From the NCBI GenBank assembly GCA_030252795.1, contig CP127080.1, positions 2,869,501 through 2,933,500 on the forward strand: a stretch of DNA of 64,000 nucleotides, read 5' to 3'. The stretch is from Porticoccaceae bacterium LTM1 (lineage in GTDB: Bacteria > Pseudomonadota > Gammaproteobacteria > Pseudomonadales > Porticoccaceae). The stretch's first letter is position 1; each line of letters begins with the position of its first letter. A program made the position numbers and the translations under genes. Under the pieces are notes generated by a model that saw only the letters and a program-made list of their open reading frames with translations, did not search any database and was not told the DNA's origin. Positions 63,510-64,000 of this stretch are shown piece after piece.

Positions 63510-64000
63510 CTATTCCAGGCCCATACCGTAACGGGCAAACTGGCTACGTAATCCCGGCATCATATCCATGGCAAACAGACCAGCGCCACGCGCCAGCGCA
63601 ACTGAAGGTGACGTTTTCGCAAATAGTTTTGGCAGCCAGTCGCTGGCGGTTACTGTGCGCAGTTGATCTTTTTGCTGGCTGTTAAGGTAGCGCTGCAGCA
63701 GCGCCAGATCGCCACAGGATTCACCACGCTTTGTCCCGATATCAAGCGTTTTGGCCAGTGCTGCAATATCACGCAACGCCAGGTTAAAGCCCTGCCCCGC
63801 CACCGGGTGCAGACTGTGGGCGGCGTTGCCAACCACCGCGATATTCCGGCGAACCTGTTCATTGGCCTGAATCAGTTTTAACGGGTAGCAGGCGCGTTCA
63901 CCAACGCCATTGAACTGCCCCTGGCGGTATCCAAACCAGTGATGCAGCTCGGCCAGAAAATCTGCTTCGCTGCACACCATCAATTCACCAGCCCTCTCTG
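63510..64000 (-). CDS. ubiH: 2-octaprenyl-6-methoxyphenol hydroxylase UbiH, C-terminal part
   Basis: The frame stays open to the window edge, so the N-terminal part is missing; about 163 C-terminal residues are seen. The motif VVGNAAHSLHPVAGQGFNLALRDIAAL is the UbiH version of the FAD/substrate domain, and the end RGAGLFAMDMMPGLRSQFARYGMGL is also typical. It hydroxylates the ring at C4 in ubiquinone synthesis. It lies directly upstream of ubiI, supporting the assignment. Confidence 0.88.
   Translation of the reverse strand, partial: ERAGELMVCSEADFLAELHHWFGYRQGQFNGVGERACYPLKLIQANEQVRRNIAVVGNAAHSLHPVAGQGFNLALRDIAALAKTLDIGTKRGESCGDLALLQRYLNSQQKDQLRTVTASDWLPKLFAKTSPSVALARGAGLFAMDMMPGLRSQFARYGMGLE

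Noticed and set aside
1-64000. tRNA, rRNA, integron or prophage genes
   Set aside because: I looked for tRNA-like cloverleaf ends, rRNA stretches, integrase and transposase motifs on both strands and found none that hold up; short elements could still be missed by eye.

Overview
The window looks like chromosomal DNA from a marine-type gammaproteobacterium of the Cellvibrionales/Pseudomonadales kind. This is an inference from gene content and from gene order that closely resembles Pseudomonas (pilT/pilU, yggS-proC-yggT-metX-metW, rdgB, hemW, and the pilGHIJK-chpA twitching-chemotaxis cluster next to gshB-tonB-yqgE-ruvX). No rRNA, tRNA, CRISPR array, phage or transposase gene was recognised. 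Base composition is moderate (near 50 % G+C by eye).

Layout. 1-768: end of a DUF418 membrane protein and a secreted heavy-metal-associated (HMA) protein. 935-7158: first surface-signalling module (ECF sigma, FecR-type anti-sigma, STN-domain TonB receptor, secreted thioredoxin). 7336-13216: a smaller TonB-type barrel, then a beta-propeller-like lipoprotein with an MbnH-like diheme enzyme and an MbnP-like protein. 13315-17117: small stress and housekeeping genes (oxidoreductase, OsmC, lipocalin Blc, GNAT, VOC, YCII, a 52-residue YqaE protein). 17603-23907 and, on the opposite strand, 24096-30166: second and third copies of the sigma/FecR/receptor/thioredoxin module, arranged tail to tail. 30585-36311: gabT, gabD, an acyl-CoA ligase and a guanidinobutyrase-like ureohydrolase, which together suggest guanidinobutyrate/GABA catabolism. 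36426-48073: Pil-Chp chemosensory cluster on the minus strand, with a 2096-residue ChpA that carries an uninterrupted run of 56 Glu-Ala dipeptides. 48406-61074: gshB, tonB, yqgE, ruvX, pilU, pilT, yggS, proC, yggT, metX, metW, a DUF4426 gene, rdgB, a YjdF-like gene and hemW. 61108-62102: a tandem duplication of about 500 bp; each copy has a 29-residue secreted or membrane peptide gene, its own terminator and nested inverted repeats. 62258-64000: ubiI and the 3' part of ubiH.

How the parts fit. The three sigma modules share gene order and one promoter signature: TAGGG, 16-17 bases, then CGTG. It lies just upstream of each sigma gene and again just upstream of each receptor gene, six sites in all. 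This is what autoregulated cell-surface signalling would leave: ligand at the outer-membrane receptor, STN domain to FecR, release of sigma, and transcription of both the sigma operon and the receptor. Each receptor is followed by a stem-loop and then a periplasmic thioredoxin-fold gene, which is not part of the classical Fec system. A tonB gene in the window could energise such receptors. The Pil-Chp cluster and PilT/PilU together would drive and steer twitching motility. The window is also rich in intergenic foldback elements of several families.
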